NCBI GenBank assembly: GCA_018262285.1
Contig: JAGTRX010000016.1
Coordinates: forward strand, 1-37,067
Direction of reading: 5' to 3'
Source of the DNA: Pseudomonadota bacterium
Lineage (GTDB): Bacteria > Pseudomonadota > Gammaproteobacteria > Burkholderiales > Rhodocyclaceae
Length of the DNA stretch: 37,067 nucleotides
Below the pieces are notes generated by a model. It made no database searches and was not told the DNA's origin. It saw nothing but the letters and a program-made list of their open reading frames with translations. Shown piece after piece: positions 26,193-35,949 of this stretch; the first letter of the stretch is position 1, and every line of letters begins with the position of its first letter. Both the position numbers and the translations under genes were made by a program.

Positions 26193-26912
26193 TCATTGTG
26201 GTGTACCGTCCGGAACGAAGACATAGCCGAAACCCCAGACCGTTTGCAGGTAGCGCGGTTTGGCTGGATCGGGTTCGATGAGTTTGCGCAGACGCGAAAC
26301 CTGCACATCGATGGCACGATCGAAGGGGCCTTGTTCGCGGCCGCGCGCCAGCGTCATCAATTTGTCGCGCGACAGCGGCTGGCGGGGATGCTGCAACAGC
26401 ACGTGTAGCACGGCGAATTCGCCGGTCGTCAGCATTTGCGATTCGCCCTTGTGCTTCAGCGTGCGGGCGGCGAGATCGACTTCGACTTCGCCGAAACGAA
26501 TGATTTCCTCGGCCGCCGGCGCTCCTGGCGGCGCGCTGCCCTGCCGGCGAAGGACAGCCTGAATACGCGCCAGCAGTTCGCGCGGGTTGAACGGTTTGGG
26601 CAGATAATCGTCAGCGCCCATCTCGAGGCCGACGATGCGGTCGATTTCGTCACCCTTGGCGGTGAGCATGACAATCGGCGTTTTATCGCCAGTGCCGCGC
26701 AGCCGCCGGCAGATGGCGAGGCCATCTTCGCCGGGCAGCATGAGGTCGAGCACGATCAGGTCGAAATGCTCGCGGCTCTGCGCCCGCTTCATCTGTTCGC
26801 TGTCGCCAACCGCCTTGACCTCGAAACCCTGTTCGCCGAGGTAGCGGGTCAGCAGATCGCGCAGACGGGAATCGTCGTCGACAATCAGCAGGCGGTGGGG
26901 GCGTTCGCTCAT
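26193..26912 (-). CDS. ompR: OmpR-type response regulator
   Basis: A 239-residue DNA-binding regulator: receiver domain (1-125) with Asp12/Asp13 and phosphoacceptor Asp56 (LIVLDLMLPG), the conserved Lys in YLPKPFNPREL, then a winged-helix domain ending with RYLQTVWGFGYVFVPDG, close to OmpR. The ATG at 26912 has AAGGAG 6 nt upstream and gives MSERPHRLLIVDDD; a longer open frame to 27200 only runs antiphase through the ettA 3' end. The Shine-Dalgarno lies on the ettA stop codon. Partner of the downstream EnvZ. Confidence 0.95.
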   Translation of the reverse strand: MSERPHRLLIVDDDSRLRDLLTRYLGEQGFEVKAVGDSEQMKRAQSREHFDLIVLDLMLPGEDGLAICRRLRGTGDKTPIVMLTAKGDEIDRIVGLEMGADDYLPKPFNPRELLARIQAVLRRQGSAPPGAPAAEEIIRFGEVEVDLAARTLKHKGESQMLTTGEFAVLHVLLQHPRQPLSRDKLMTLARGREQGPFDRAIDVQVSRLRKLIEPDPAKPRYLQTVWGFGYVFVPDGTPQ

Positions 26913-26922
26913 GACTTTCTCC

Positions 26923-28587
<1,665 letters not shown>

Positions 28588-28729
28588 TATTTGAAACCAC
28601 TGAGTAGGGAAAACGGAAGTCTACCCGTTTGTACCGACAATGCGGTGGTATCCGCGTCGAGGATGAAATTTTTTTCCAGGCAGATTATCCTTCGCGGAGC
28701 CTACTGTTTGATGTTCTCCGGGGAACAAT

Positions 28730-29188
28730 ATGAGTCGTGCCGCCAAGATTGTCTTTGCCGTATTTGTTGCGGGATTTCTGCTCTTGATAGGTCTTGTTGC
28801 CGTTGGTTGGTGGTGGTGGAGCAAGCATGGTGATGAACTGCTGGAATCCGGCAAACAAACGATTGCTGAAGGCCGTAAGGAAGGTGCAAAGCTGAAGGAG
28901 CCGCAGTGTCTCGACATGGCACTGCAAAAATACCATCGAGACAGAGACGATATTGTTGCGGCTATCAAGAATCATCTGTGGCTGAAATCCTGTCTGGAAA
29001 CCAGCCAGGTTCAGGAAGATTTTTGCCGCAATATTCCTGGCGCCGATCAAGCGCTCGAATCGGCATTCTGGGCAATTGCAAAATGTGACGATCTGCAAGC
29101 TTCCGATGACTACTGCCGAAAAATTTTTCAGGAAGTCCAGAAATACTGTATTTCGCCGCAAAGAGCAAAAAAGAGGAGAGATGAGTAG
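28730..29188 (+). CDS. Small membrane-anchored six-cysteine protein, unknown function
   Basis: A 152-residue protein not assigned to a family. One N-terminal membrane helix (about 7-30, ending in a WWWW run) is followed by a charged helical stretch and a domain with six cysteines at 60, 88, 99, 119, 129 and 140. The spacings C-x10-C, C-x9-C and C-x10-C suggest helical hairpins held by disulfides, which would place the domain in the periplasm. The tail is strongly basic (KKRRDE). GGGGAA is suitably placed upstream of the ATG. It is divergent from ettA and ends 3 nt before the convergent GT9 gene. Confidence 0.8.
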   Translation: MSRAAKIVFAVFVAGFLLLIGLVAVGWWWWSKHGDELLESGKQTIAEGRKEGAKLKEPQCLDMALQKYHRDRDDIVAAIKNHLWLKSCLETSQVQEDFCRNIPGADQALESAFWAIAKCDDLQASDDYCRKIFQEVQKYCISPQRAKKRRDE

Positions 29189-29191
29189 TGG

Positions 29192-30220
29192 TTACCGCCC
29201 CTTCAGGGCAAGCGCAGTTTGAGTGAGCACTTGATCAACGCTGATCAACTCGATGGCGCGAGGGTCATGAATGCGCAGATGCCAATCGGCTTGAGCCGGG
29301 TTTTGATGCAAAAATTTTTCTACGGCCTGCTCATACACGTCCACGCAGTACTCGCTTCTCTGCCAGGGGCCGCACAAGGTGGAGCGGGCAACGGCATACA
29401 GTCCGACGACGGGAACGTTATAAGCGCGGGCGATGTGCACCGGGCCGCTGTCTGGTGAGACCAACAGGCGGGCGCCGGCCAGCAGGGCAAACAACTGCGG
29501 CAGATCAGTTTTCCCCGCCAGGCACGCACTATCAGGCAAAACAGAGGCGAGTTCCAAAGCTTGTTGCGGATCGTTGCCGGTAATAACCACCCTCCCCTGC
29601 CAGCCGGTTTCCGGCAGGCGTTGCAGGAATTCGCGCTGCTGTGCCAGCGGCCAGGATCGCTCGTCCTTGCTGGCAGAGGGGTTGAGCACCAGATAGGGGT
29701 TGTCACCAAGCTGCTTTTGCCGCCAGGCCAGCGCTTCGGGGCAAAGCAGTGGCGCCCAGTTTTCCGCTGCCTGGGTTACACCCAATTTGCGCACAAAGGC
29801 AAGAAAACCGTCGGCCAGATGTTCGTCGGCGCGGGCGATGCTTTCGTTGATGAAGAGACTCTGCCCGTCGCGCGCACGACGTGTGTCGAAGCCGATTTTA
29901 CGGTTGGCCTTGATGAAGGGATAGATCAGATTGCTGCGCAATTTGGCCTGCATGGCGAGCAGCACTGAAAAGTGGCGGCCGGAAAAATTACGCTGAATGC
30001 GGCGCAATTCTGCGAGGGAATCTGGGCCATCGACCGGGTACAGTTCAACGCGTGGCGCCAGATGCTGAACCACCGGCAAAAAGCGACGTTCAACCAGCCA
30101 GGTGATGCTGGTCTCCGGCAACTCGTCACACAGCGCCTGGATAGCTGGCAGGGCAAGAAAAAGGTCGCCAAGGGCGGAAAGCCGGACAATACAAACTGAT
30201 GCCGGAGCCTGCGAATTCAT
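29192..30220 (-). CDS. Glycosyltransferase family 9, heptosyltransferase-like
   Basis: A 342-residue GT-B enzyme of family GT9, the family of LPS heptosyltransferases WaaC/WaaF/WaaQ. The N-terminus shows VRLSALGDLFLALPAIQAL, and the donor-binding half has LVSPDSGPVHIARAYNVPVVGLY, both typical. It likely adds heptose to the LPS inner core at the cytoplasmic face of the inner membrane. Which of the GT9 functions applies cannot be decided here. It is the last gene of the minus-strand envelope operon, 39 nt after the BamE-like gene. Confidence 0.9.
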   Translation of the reverse strand: MNSQAPASVCIVRLSALGDLFLALPAIQALCDELPETSITWLVERRFLPVVQHLAPRVELYPVDGPDSLAELRRIQRNFSGRHFSVLLAMQAKLRSNLIYPFIKANRKIGFDTRRARDGQSLFINESIARADEHLADGFLAFVRKLGVTQAAENWAPLLCPEALAWRQKQLGDNPYLVLNPSASKDERSWPLAQQREFLQRLPETGWQGRVVITGNDPQQALELASVLPDSACLAGKTDLPQLFALLAGARLLVSPDSGPVHIARAYNVPVVGLYAVARSTLCGPWQRSEYCVDVYEQAVEKFLHQNPAQADWHLRIHDPRAIELISVDQVLTQTALALKGR

Positions 30221-30259
30221 CGGGTTGTTCCGCTGTCTGGCTGGGAAAATAGCTGCAAC

Positions 30260-30583
30260 TTAGTGGAAATCGACAATGACGCGGAACGGCACAATCATGG
30301 CGCTGCGGACAGTTTCCTTTTCAGCATCGAACAGAACATGAAAATTGTAGGGCTCACCGATATCGTGAAAAGTCCAGCCATAACTAAACTCATGTCGTCG
30401 CGGGAAGGCGATGGTCAGAGTGGGGTCGGGTGGCCCAAGAATGCTGATCACTTCTTGTTTGCTCATTCCGCTCTGGATACGGAAATGTTGGGGGGTGCGG
30501 ATTTCCATGCCCGAGCAGGCTGCCAAAATCATTGCGGCAAGCAAAGGTAGAAGCAATTTGAATTGAACAATATGTCTGAACAT
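30260..30583 (-). CDS. BamE/SmpA-like outer-membrane lipoprotein
   Basis: A 107-residue predicted lipoprotein: signal peptide with lipobox LAAC, acylated Cys23, then a small domain starting RIQSGMSKQEVISILGPPD, the hallmark of the SmpA/OmlA (BamE) fold. The ATG at 30583 has GAGGAG 5 nt upstream; an in-frame start at 30604 would add seven residues. It is not clearly the housekeeping BamE, because the context is polysaccharide synthesis and the C-terminal half differs. It sits between the broken GT39 gene and the GT9 gene. Confidence 0.82.
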   Translation of the reverse strand: MFRHIVQFKLLLPLLAAMILAACSGMEIRTPQHFRIQSGMSKQEVISILGPPDPTLTIAFPRRHEFSYGWTFHDIGEPYNFHVLFDAEKETVRSAMIVPFRVIVDFH

Positions 30584-30612
30584 GGCGACTCCTCTATGTC
30601 TCAAATTGTAGC

Positions 30613-31894
30613 TTATTGTTTGCAGGCATCACCCTTGCAGAGCAGATAGATTTTGTCCTTGGCGACTGCGTAGATTTCCGCCACCTGACCCAAGGCAGGA
30701 TTTTCCTGCATGGAAATCACAAAGCCCGAATCGAACTGGCTGGGTGGGAAGGTCAATGTTGCCTGCGGGAAGCGGCTTGAATTGATGTAACTGACGACAG
30801 ATAGAGCCTCAGCGCGGTAATCGGTGACATAGAGCGCTTGCCCCTTGGTGCGTTCCAGGATGATCTGTGCCGTTTGCGCGTAATTTTTGCCGCGATAGTT
30901 GACCTGATACCAAGGGAAGAGAACAAGCGCGAAAAGGAACTTGACGGCGATGATGGCGGCGAACCAGCGCAAGGCGGTAGTTCTGGCCGCCGCGCCCGAA
31001 CGCCAGATAATGTCAGCGCAAACTAAGGCGATGAGCGGATAAATCGCCAGGATGTAACGAATACCACCCTGCGGTGCCAGCCAGTAGGGCAGAAAACCGA
31101 GAAAAGCGATCCACAGGCCGATTTTGAACCATGGGCTGGCCGGTAGTTGAATTCGTTTGCGCAAATAAAAATAGAGCGCCAGGGCGACGGCGGGCGAGAG
31201 TTCAAGCGCCGTGAGCAATGGGTAGCCGATCAAGCGTTTGAGATAGGCGAGCAGGCCGTGGCCGGAGAGCTTGAGCAGGATTTCGGTCACCATGCCGGAA
31301 CTGTGACCGGGCTGGGAGCACAAAAATCGCTGTGCCGAAAAAGATGTAGGCCGTGAAAGCCTTGGCCAGCATGGCGGCGCTGATGAAGATGACAGAGAGC
31401 AGCAGCAAGCCGAGACGTTTTTCCAGCGCAGCGATCCACAGGCAGGCCATGGCAGCGAAAGTGAAAAAAGCGAAAACAGGGTCGGTGTAGGTCAGCCAGC
31501 CGCGGTAGAGCAGCAGATCGGCCAGACAAAGGCAGGCTAGGGCAGCGAAAAGCGCAAAGTCCTTGTCCTGCGTTAGCCGACGGCTCAGCCCATAGACTGT
31601 GGCGACCATGCACAGCGTGGCAAGCACCGAAGTCAGGCGGGCAGCAACAACGACATGCGCCCAGCCCATCAATTGCGCCACCGGCACGATCAACCAGTTA
31701 ACCAGCGGCGGTCGGCCATTGTCCAGGCCGTAAGTGGTTTGTTTCAACCAGGTCTGGTTGAGCCACATTTCCATGCTGGTGATGGTGTAAATACCCTCCT
31801 CGCCAACTAAATAGAAGAACAGGGTGGGGATAAAGCTGATGGCACCGAGCAGCAACAGCCATTCGGTCAAGTTTTGGGGTTTGCGCAATTTCAT
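30613..31894 (-). pseudogene. Broken GT39-type (ArnT-like) membrane glycosyltransferase
   Basis: Two adjacent frames together make one GT-C glycosyltransferase. The first (from ATG 31894, MKLRKPQN) has the family's luminal signature region MWLNQTWLKQTTYGLDNGRPPL and several membrane helices, up to about 31330. The second (to 30613) continues in another frame with GMVTEILLKLSG..., more helices and the soluble C-terminal domain. The first frame runs on as nonsense to 31202. The joined protein would be about 425 residues, shorter than the usual 480-550, so a deletion that shifts the frame near 31290-31330 is more likely than a single base error. Intact relatives transfer a sugar from a polyprenyl phosphate to lipid A or another acceptor in the periplasm. 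Start overlaps the upstream gene by 4 nt (ATGA). Confidence 0.78.
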
Positions 31895-32523
31895 ATTCTG
31901 CAATCAGGCAAATTCTTGAGAGCAGAAGGTGCCTTATGATCCAGGCACAAACGTTTGCGCTCCAGAATGGCACGGTCATTACCCAGATGCGCCGCTCTCA
32001 GCAGTAATTCCATGGCGTACCAGGAGATTTTTTCGATTTTTTCTGAATCATCACTCTCAAATGCTGGCGTGGGGATTTTTTCGAGTGGGAGGGATTTTTG
32101 TTGTGCCCCCAATGCCGGCCTGCCTTTGATAATGCGATTGTAATCCCTCATCATAAAAATTGCGTCATTCGGAGCTTGGGCGTTTGGTGGGGGCGTTAAC
32201 CAGCTTCTGGTTCCCGCATCAGGTATGTCCTCCAGTTTTCTCGCGGGTAGCCGCATCATGGCCGCGATATCGTCCGGTACGGCCTTGCCCAAACCGGAGG
32301 CCTTTGAGATCGCCATCGCCGATCCGCTCATTCCGGTCGCGCCAGCAGCAGTACCGATTTTCTCCGAGGTGGAAAGAACTGGCATGGGTTTGGATTTTGG
32401 GGCGACCTTGGCTACTTTGCCCGCACCCCTGCCAATGCTTCCGAGCACACCCCAGAACGCCTGAGCAGGAAGATGGGCGCCTAACAGGCAAATAAAAACG
32501 GCAGCGCCAATGACTGATCTCAT
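31891..32523 (-). CDS. Secreted protein of unknown function, weak Sel1-like C-terminus
   Basis: A 210-residue protein with a Sec signal peptide (about 1-22, cleavage likely after AQA). A Gly/Ala/Lys-rich section follows, then a Pro-rich linker, then a helical C-terminal part in which WYAMELLLRAAHLGNDRAIL resembles one Sel1/TPR-like repeat. Two cysteines (192 and 207) close to the C-terminus could pair. The family is not recognised. Its stop overlaps the start of the GT39 gene (ATGA), so the two were meant to be translated together, and a role in the same periplasmic sugar transfer is a reasonable guess. Confidence 0.75.
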   Translation of the reverse strand: MRSVIGAAVFICLLGAHLPAQAFWGVLGSIGRGAGKVAKVAPKSKPMPVLSTSEKIGTAAGATGMSGSAMAISKASGLGKAVPDDIAAMMRLPARKLEDIPDAGTRSWLTPPPNAQAPNDAIFMMRDYNRIIKGRPALGAQQKSLPLEKIPTPAFESDDSEKIEKISWYAMELLLRAAHLGNDRAILERKRLCLDHKAPSALKNLPDCRI

Positions 32524-32559
32524 TTCTGCATTTCACCGAATGGTTGAGTAAGGCCGGAA

Positions 32560-32949
32560 TTATGACCGATATTTGCCCATGTTCTTCAGCACAAAACGGC
32601 TGGTCAGAAATGTAACTGGAACGGTTATGGCGATGACGGCGAGCATGGCCCAGGCAGGGGCAAAGTCAAGTTTGGCAACGAAAAGCCATAGCAGCAGCAA
32701 ACCCATCAGGTATTGCACGACATACACCAGCGGAAATTTGAGGAAACTGGCGAGGCTGGGTTTTTCTCTAAAAACGAAGTGGACGTTCAGAAAATACGAG
32801 ATGACGATACCGCAGCAATAGGCAATCGAATAGGATATTGCGTAGGGTAAAAAAAGATTCAGCAACAGGAAAAGCCCATAGCTCAACGCCGTTTGCAAGC
32901 CGCCGCCGACCAGAAAGCGGAGGAACTCACCATGCATTTTCTGTGTCAC
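32560..32949 (-). CDS. GtrA-family membrane protein, putative lipid-linked sugar flippase
   Basis: A 129-residue protein with four predicted membrane helices and the GtrA/DPMS pattern (FLRFLVGGGLQTALSYGLF at the start, SYFLNVHFVFRE in the middle, and FVLKNMGKY at the end). GtrA proteins are thought to move polyprenyl-phosphate sugars across the inner membrane. It overlaps the acetyltransferase/isomerase gene by 4 nt (ATGA) and works logically with the GT2 enzyme encoded two genes upstream. Transport is inferred from the family. Confidence 0.92.
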   Translation of the reverse strand: MTQKMHGEFLRFLVGGGLQTALSYGLFLLLNLFLPYAISYSIAYCCGIVISYFLNVHFVFREKPSLASFLKFPLVYVVQYLMGLLLLWLFVAKLDFAPAWAMLAVIAITVPVTFLTSRFVLKNMGKYRS

Positions 32950-33884
32950 GCCGACTTGACCAGAGCCATGAATTCATCGTGATTGCGGATGTAGTCTGCC
33001 GCGTCGTAATACTCGGAGGCGAAAACCAGCAGGACAGCGTCTTCTGAATATTTGTACTGTGTTCCCCAGGTCATTGCGGGCAGATGGATGCCGAGATTGG
33101 GGCGGTCGAGCAGGAATTCCTGACGGTTTTTGCCGTCATCGGCGACAACCGTGCAACTGCCATGCACGCAGAGGAGGAACTGGTGGCATAGACGATGGGC
33201 GTGCTCACCGCGAATTTCCCGGCTGGGGACGTCAAAAACCAGAAAATAGCGCCGGGGCAGGAAGGGAACTGAACGCTCGAATTCGCCGACACTGAGGCTG
33301 CCGCGCATGTCTTCAATATGCGGCAGATGGTACAGGGTAACGCCAGCCACCGAGGTAGCAACCGCTCCAGTGGCTTTGCGGTCACTTGTTGATGCTGTTA
33401 CTGGCGAAGCTTCCTGCGTTTCGACATAGCCGACGATATGCGCCGGATTGCCGACAGCGATGGCGTTGGGTGGCACCGAGCGGGTGATGACGGCTCCCGC
33501 ACCGATCATGGCGCCGGCACCGATTTCCAGACCGGGCAGGATGGTGGCGTTGGCGCCGATGGAAGCGCCGCGCCTGATCAGGGTTTTGGCAAAGGTTTGC
33601 GGATAGACCTTGCTGCGGGGGAAGCGGTCGTTGGTGAAGGTGGCGTTGGGGCCGATAAAGACATCGTCCTCGACGGTAATGCCATCCCACAGTTGGACGC
33701 CGCATTTGATGGTAACGCGATCACCCAGAGTTACGTCGTTTTCGATAAAGACACCGTCGCAGATATTGCAGTCAGCACCGATGTTCGCGCCCTGCAGAAC
33801 GTGGGCAAAGGCCCAGATGCGGGTGCCGGCGCCGATGCGGCTGGATTCGCAAAGGGCTTTTTCATGGATGAAAGAGGCAGTCAT
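32946..33884 (-). CDS. Fused sugar N-acetyltransferase / 3,4-ketoisomerase (FdtD/WxcM-like)
   Basis: A 312-residue two-domain enzyme. Residues 1-155 form a left-handed beta-helix acyltransferase with many hexapeptide repeats (for example IGADCNICDGVFIENDV) and the segment FTNDRFPRSKVYP typical of 3-amino-sugar N-acetyltransferases. After a short linker, residues about 180-312 are a cupin of the FdtA/QdtA type, with RGEHAHRLCHQFL containing the active-site histidines. Together they isomerise dTDP-4-keto-6-deoxyglucose to the 3-keto sugar and acetylate the 3-amino group made by the aminotransferase, giving dTDP-Fuc3NAc or Qui3NAc. The order acetyltransferase then isomerase is that of the FdtD fusion. 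It overlaps both neighbours by 4 nt. Confidence 0.9.
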   Translation of the reverse strand: MTASFIHEKALCESSRIGAGTRIWAFAHVLQGANIGADCNICDGVFIENDVTLGDRVTIKCGVQLWDGITVEDDVFIGPNATFTNDRFPRSKVYPQTFAKTLIRRGASIGANATILPGLEIGAGAMIGAGAVITRSVPPNAIAVGNPAHIVGYVETQEASPVTASTSDRKATGAVATSVAGVTLYHLPHIEDMRGSLSVGEFERSVPFLPRRYFLVFDVPSREIRGEHAHRLCHQFLLCVHGSCTVVADDGKNRQEFLLDRPNLGIHLPAMTWGTQYKYSEDAVLLVFASEYYDAADYIRNHDEFMALVKSA

Positions 33885-34852
33885 GCGGGTTCCTCGGGAG
33901 CTTGGCCGTCAAAACTTCGGGTGGCCATGACAATGGAGAGCGGACGGTTCTTGGTGTTTTCGAAGGCGCGCCAGGCGTAGGTGCCAACAATGCCGATGCC
34001 GAGTGAATTGAGACCGCCGAAAAAGATGACAGTCAGCACTGTTGCCGTGTAGCCGGGGACGGTGATGCTGCCAAAGGCCTTGGCAAGAATGATGAACAGC
34101 GCCAGCAGCAGAGAGCCAACGACGCCGATGGCGCCAAAAAGGGTCAGCAGTTTGACCGGCAAGTCTGTGAAGGAAAAAATGCTGTCGAGTAAGTAGTTGA
34201 TCTTCTTTTTGAACGTCCAGGCGCTTTTGCCGTGCTGGCGCAAACGGCGCTCGTATAGGACTTCGCCACGCCGAAAGCCGAGCCAGAAAATCTGCCCGAC
34301 CAGGGAAGAATTGGCCTCGCCGAGTTGCAGCAACTGGTCGCGGAAGGCCCGGTCGCAGGCAAAGACGTCGACGCCTTTTTCCGGAATGTCGCGAATGACG
34401 AAACGTTTATACAGTTTCCAGAACAGGTTGGAACTGGCGCGCGACAGCAGCGGGTCTTGCCGATTTTCGCGGCAACCGACGACCACGTCGTATTCGCCAG
34501 TCTGCAGCTTTTCGAGGAATTGCAGCACCAGTTCCGGCGGTTCCTGCAGGTCGGCGGCAATCACGGCGAAAACCTCGCCTTTAGCCGCTTGCAGGCCGGT
34601 GCGGATAGCGGCGAAAGAGCCGAAATTACGCGAGTGCAGCAACAGTTGCGCGGCGAAGGGCGCATTTGGCAGGCTTTGCGCCAGCAAGGCGTGGCAATTG
34701 TCCGGACTGCCGTCGACAACGAAGACCACCTCGGTCGGGCAGGCAAAATCGCGTTTGGCCTTGGCGGCGACTTCCGACAAGGCGGCGATCAGGTCAGGGA
34801 GCGAGCCTTCGTTGCGATAGACCGGAATGACGATGGAAAGCATGGCTACCAT
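33881..34852 (-). CDS. GT2 polyprenyl-phosphate glycosyltransferase (GtrB/ArnC-like)
   Basis: A GT-A transferase of about 323 residues with the family start LSIVIPVYRNEGSL, the DxD-like VVDGSPDN, AADLQEPPELV, and two C-terminal membrane helices (about 235-265 and 275-300). This layout matches GtrB, ArnC and dolichol-phosphate mannose synthase-like enzymes, which load a nucleotide sugar onto polyprenyl phosphate at the cytoplasmic face. Two ATGs are possible, 34852 (overlaps the aminotransferase end by 7 nt) or 34843; neither has a good Shine-Dalgarno. Stop overlaps the next gene (ATGA). The sugar is presumably the one made by the neighbouring enzymes. Confidence 0.92.
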   Translation of the reverse strand: MVAMLSIVIPVYRNEGSLPDLIAALSEVAAKAKRDFACPTEVVFVVDGSPDNCHALLAQSLPNAPFAAQLLLHSRNFGSFAAIRTGLQAAKGEVFAVIAADLQEPPELVLQFLEKLQTGEYDVVVGCRENRQDPLLSRASSNLFWKLYKRFVIRDIPEKGVDVFACDRAFRDQLLQLGEANSSLVGQIFWLGFRRGEVLYERRLRQHGKSAWTFKKKINYLLDSIFSFTDLPVKLLTLFGAIGVVGSLLLALFIILAKAFGSITVPGYTATVLTVIFFGGLNSLGIGIVGTYAWRAFENTKNRPLSIVMATRSFDGQAPEEPA

Positions 34853-35946
34853 GAATTGATGTGGGCGATGACGCCATCGACTTCCGCGTCGGTGAGTTCC
34901 GGGAAGCAAGGCAGGGTCAGCACTTCGTTGCAGGCCTGCGTGGTGATCGGCAATTGCACGCCAAGGAACATGGCGTTGTAGGCTGATTGGGCAAAATCGG
35001 GGATTGGATAGTGAATGTCACACGGGATACCGGCGGCAGCCAGATGCAGCTTCAGCGCCTCGCGCTCGGCGCAGCGGATGACATAAAGGTGGGCGACATG
35101 TTCTTCGCCATGAATTCCCGGTGTGGTGATGCGCGGATTTTTGATGCCCATGCTGTAGCGTTTGGCGATTTCGCGCCGGCGAGCGTTCCAAGTATCGAGG
35201 TGCGGCAGTTTCACGCGCAGGATGGCGGCCTGTAGTTCATCCAGCCGGCTGTTATGGCCGCCGGGGCGGGTTGCCTGATATTTGCTGCTCCAGCCGTATT
35301 GGCGCAGTTGGCGGACGGCTTCGGCCAGTTCCGGACGGGAAGTGGTGATGGCGCCGCCGTCACCCAATGCTCCCAGATTTTTGGTGGGATAAAAGCTGAA
35401 ACAGGCGATATCGGCCAGCGAACCCGCCTTCTTGCCTTGCCGGCTGGCGCCGTGGGACTGGGCACAATCTTCGATGACCGGTATTCCCTTTTCGCGGGCG
35501 AACAGCAGGATGGAGCGCATATTGGCCAGCATGCCATACAGATGGGTGACGATGATGGCGTCAACCTTGTGGCCGTCGAGAATGCGCTTCATGTCAGTCG
35601 GGTCGATCAGCAGTTTGTCCGGCAGAATTTCGGCGTAGACCGGTGTGGCGCCGGTGGCAACTATGGCGATGGTGCTGTAGAGACCGGCGTTGGCGACAGT
35701 CAGCACCGTTTTGCCGGGGCCAATGCCCAGCGCACGCAGGGCAAATTCGAGGGCGTCGGTACCGCTAGCCAGTGATACGCAATCGCTGGTTCCGCAATAG
35801 GCGGCAAATTCCTGCTCGAAAGCAGTGACTTCTGGCCCTAGAACAAACCAGCCGCGATCGAGAACGCGCTTGATGGCGGCGTCCAGTTCACCGCGCAGCG
35901 GCTCCGTATGGCGACCGAGGTCGTTGATGCTTTTGAGCGTGTTCAT
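34846..35946 (-). CDS. DegT/DnrJ/EryC1/StrS sugar aminotransferase (FdtB-like)
   Basis: A 366-residue PLP enzyme of the DegT family. The Schiff-base Lys189 lies in SFYPTKNLGALGDGG, and Asp160 in VIEDCAQSHGA should hold the PLP nitrogen. With the 3,4-ketoisomerase encoded next door, the likely reaction is amination of dTDP-3-keto-6-deoxyhexose at C3. The preceding steps (glucose-1-phosphate thymidylyltransferase RmlA, 4,6-dehydratase RmlB) are not in the window. It follows the SGNH-like gene by 3 nt. Confidence 0.92.
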   Translation of the reverse strand: MNTLKSINDLGRHTEPLRGELDAAIKRVLDRGWFVLGPEVTAFEQEFAAYCGTSDCVSLASGTDALEFALRALGIGPGKTVLTVANAGLYSTIAIVATGATPVYAEILPDKLLIDPTDMKRILDGHKVDAIIVTHLYGMLANMRSILLFAREKGIPVIEDCAQSHGASRQGKKAGSLADIACFSFYPTKNLGALGDGGAITTSRPELAEAVRQLRQYGWSSKYQATRPGGHNSRLDELQAAILRVKLPHLDTWNARRREIAKRYSMGIKNPRITTPGIHGEEHVAHLYVIRCAEREALKLHLAAAGIPCDIHYPIPDFAQSAYNAMFLGVQLPITTQACNEVLTLPCFPELTDAEVDGVIAHINSW

Positions 35947-35949
35947 ATT

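Noticed and set aside
31202-31293. Tail of the first GT39 frame as genuine C-terminus
   Set aside because: After AIFVL the sequence turns Arg/Pro-rich and unrelated to membrane protein, while the other frame carries on with the family sequence.
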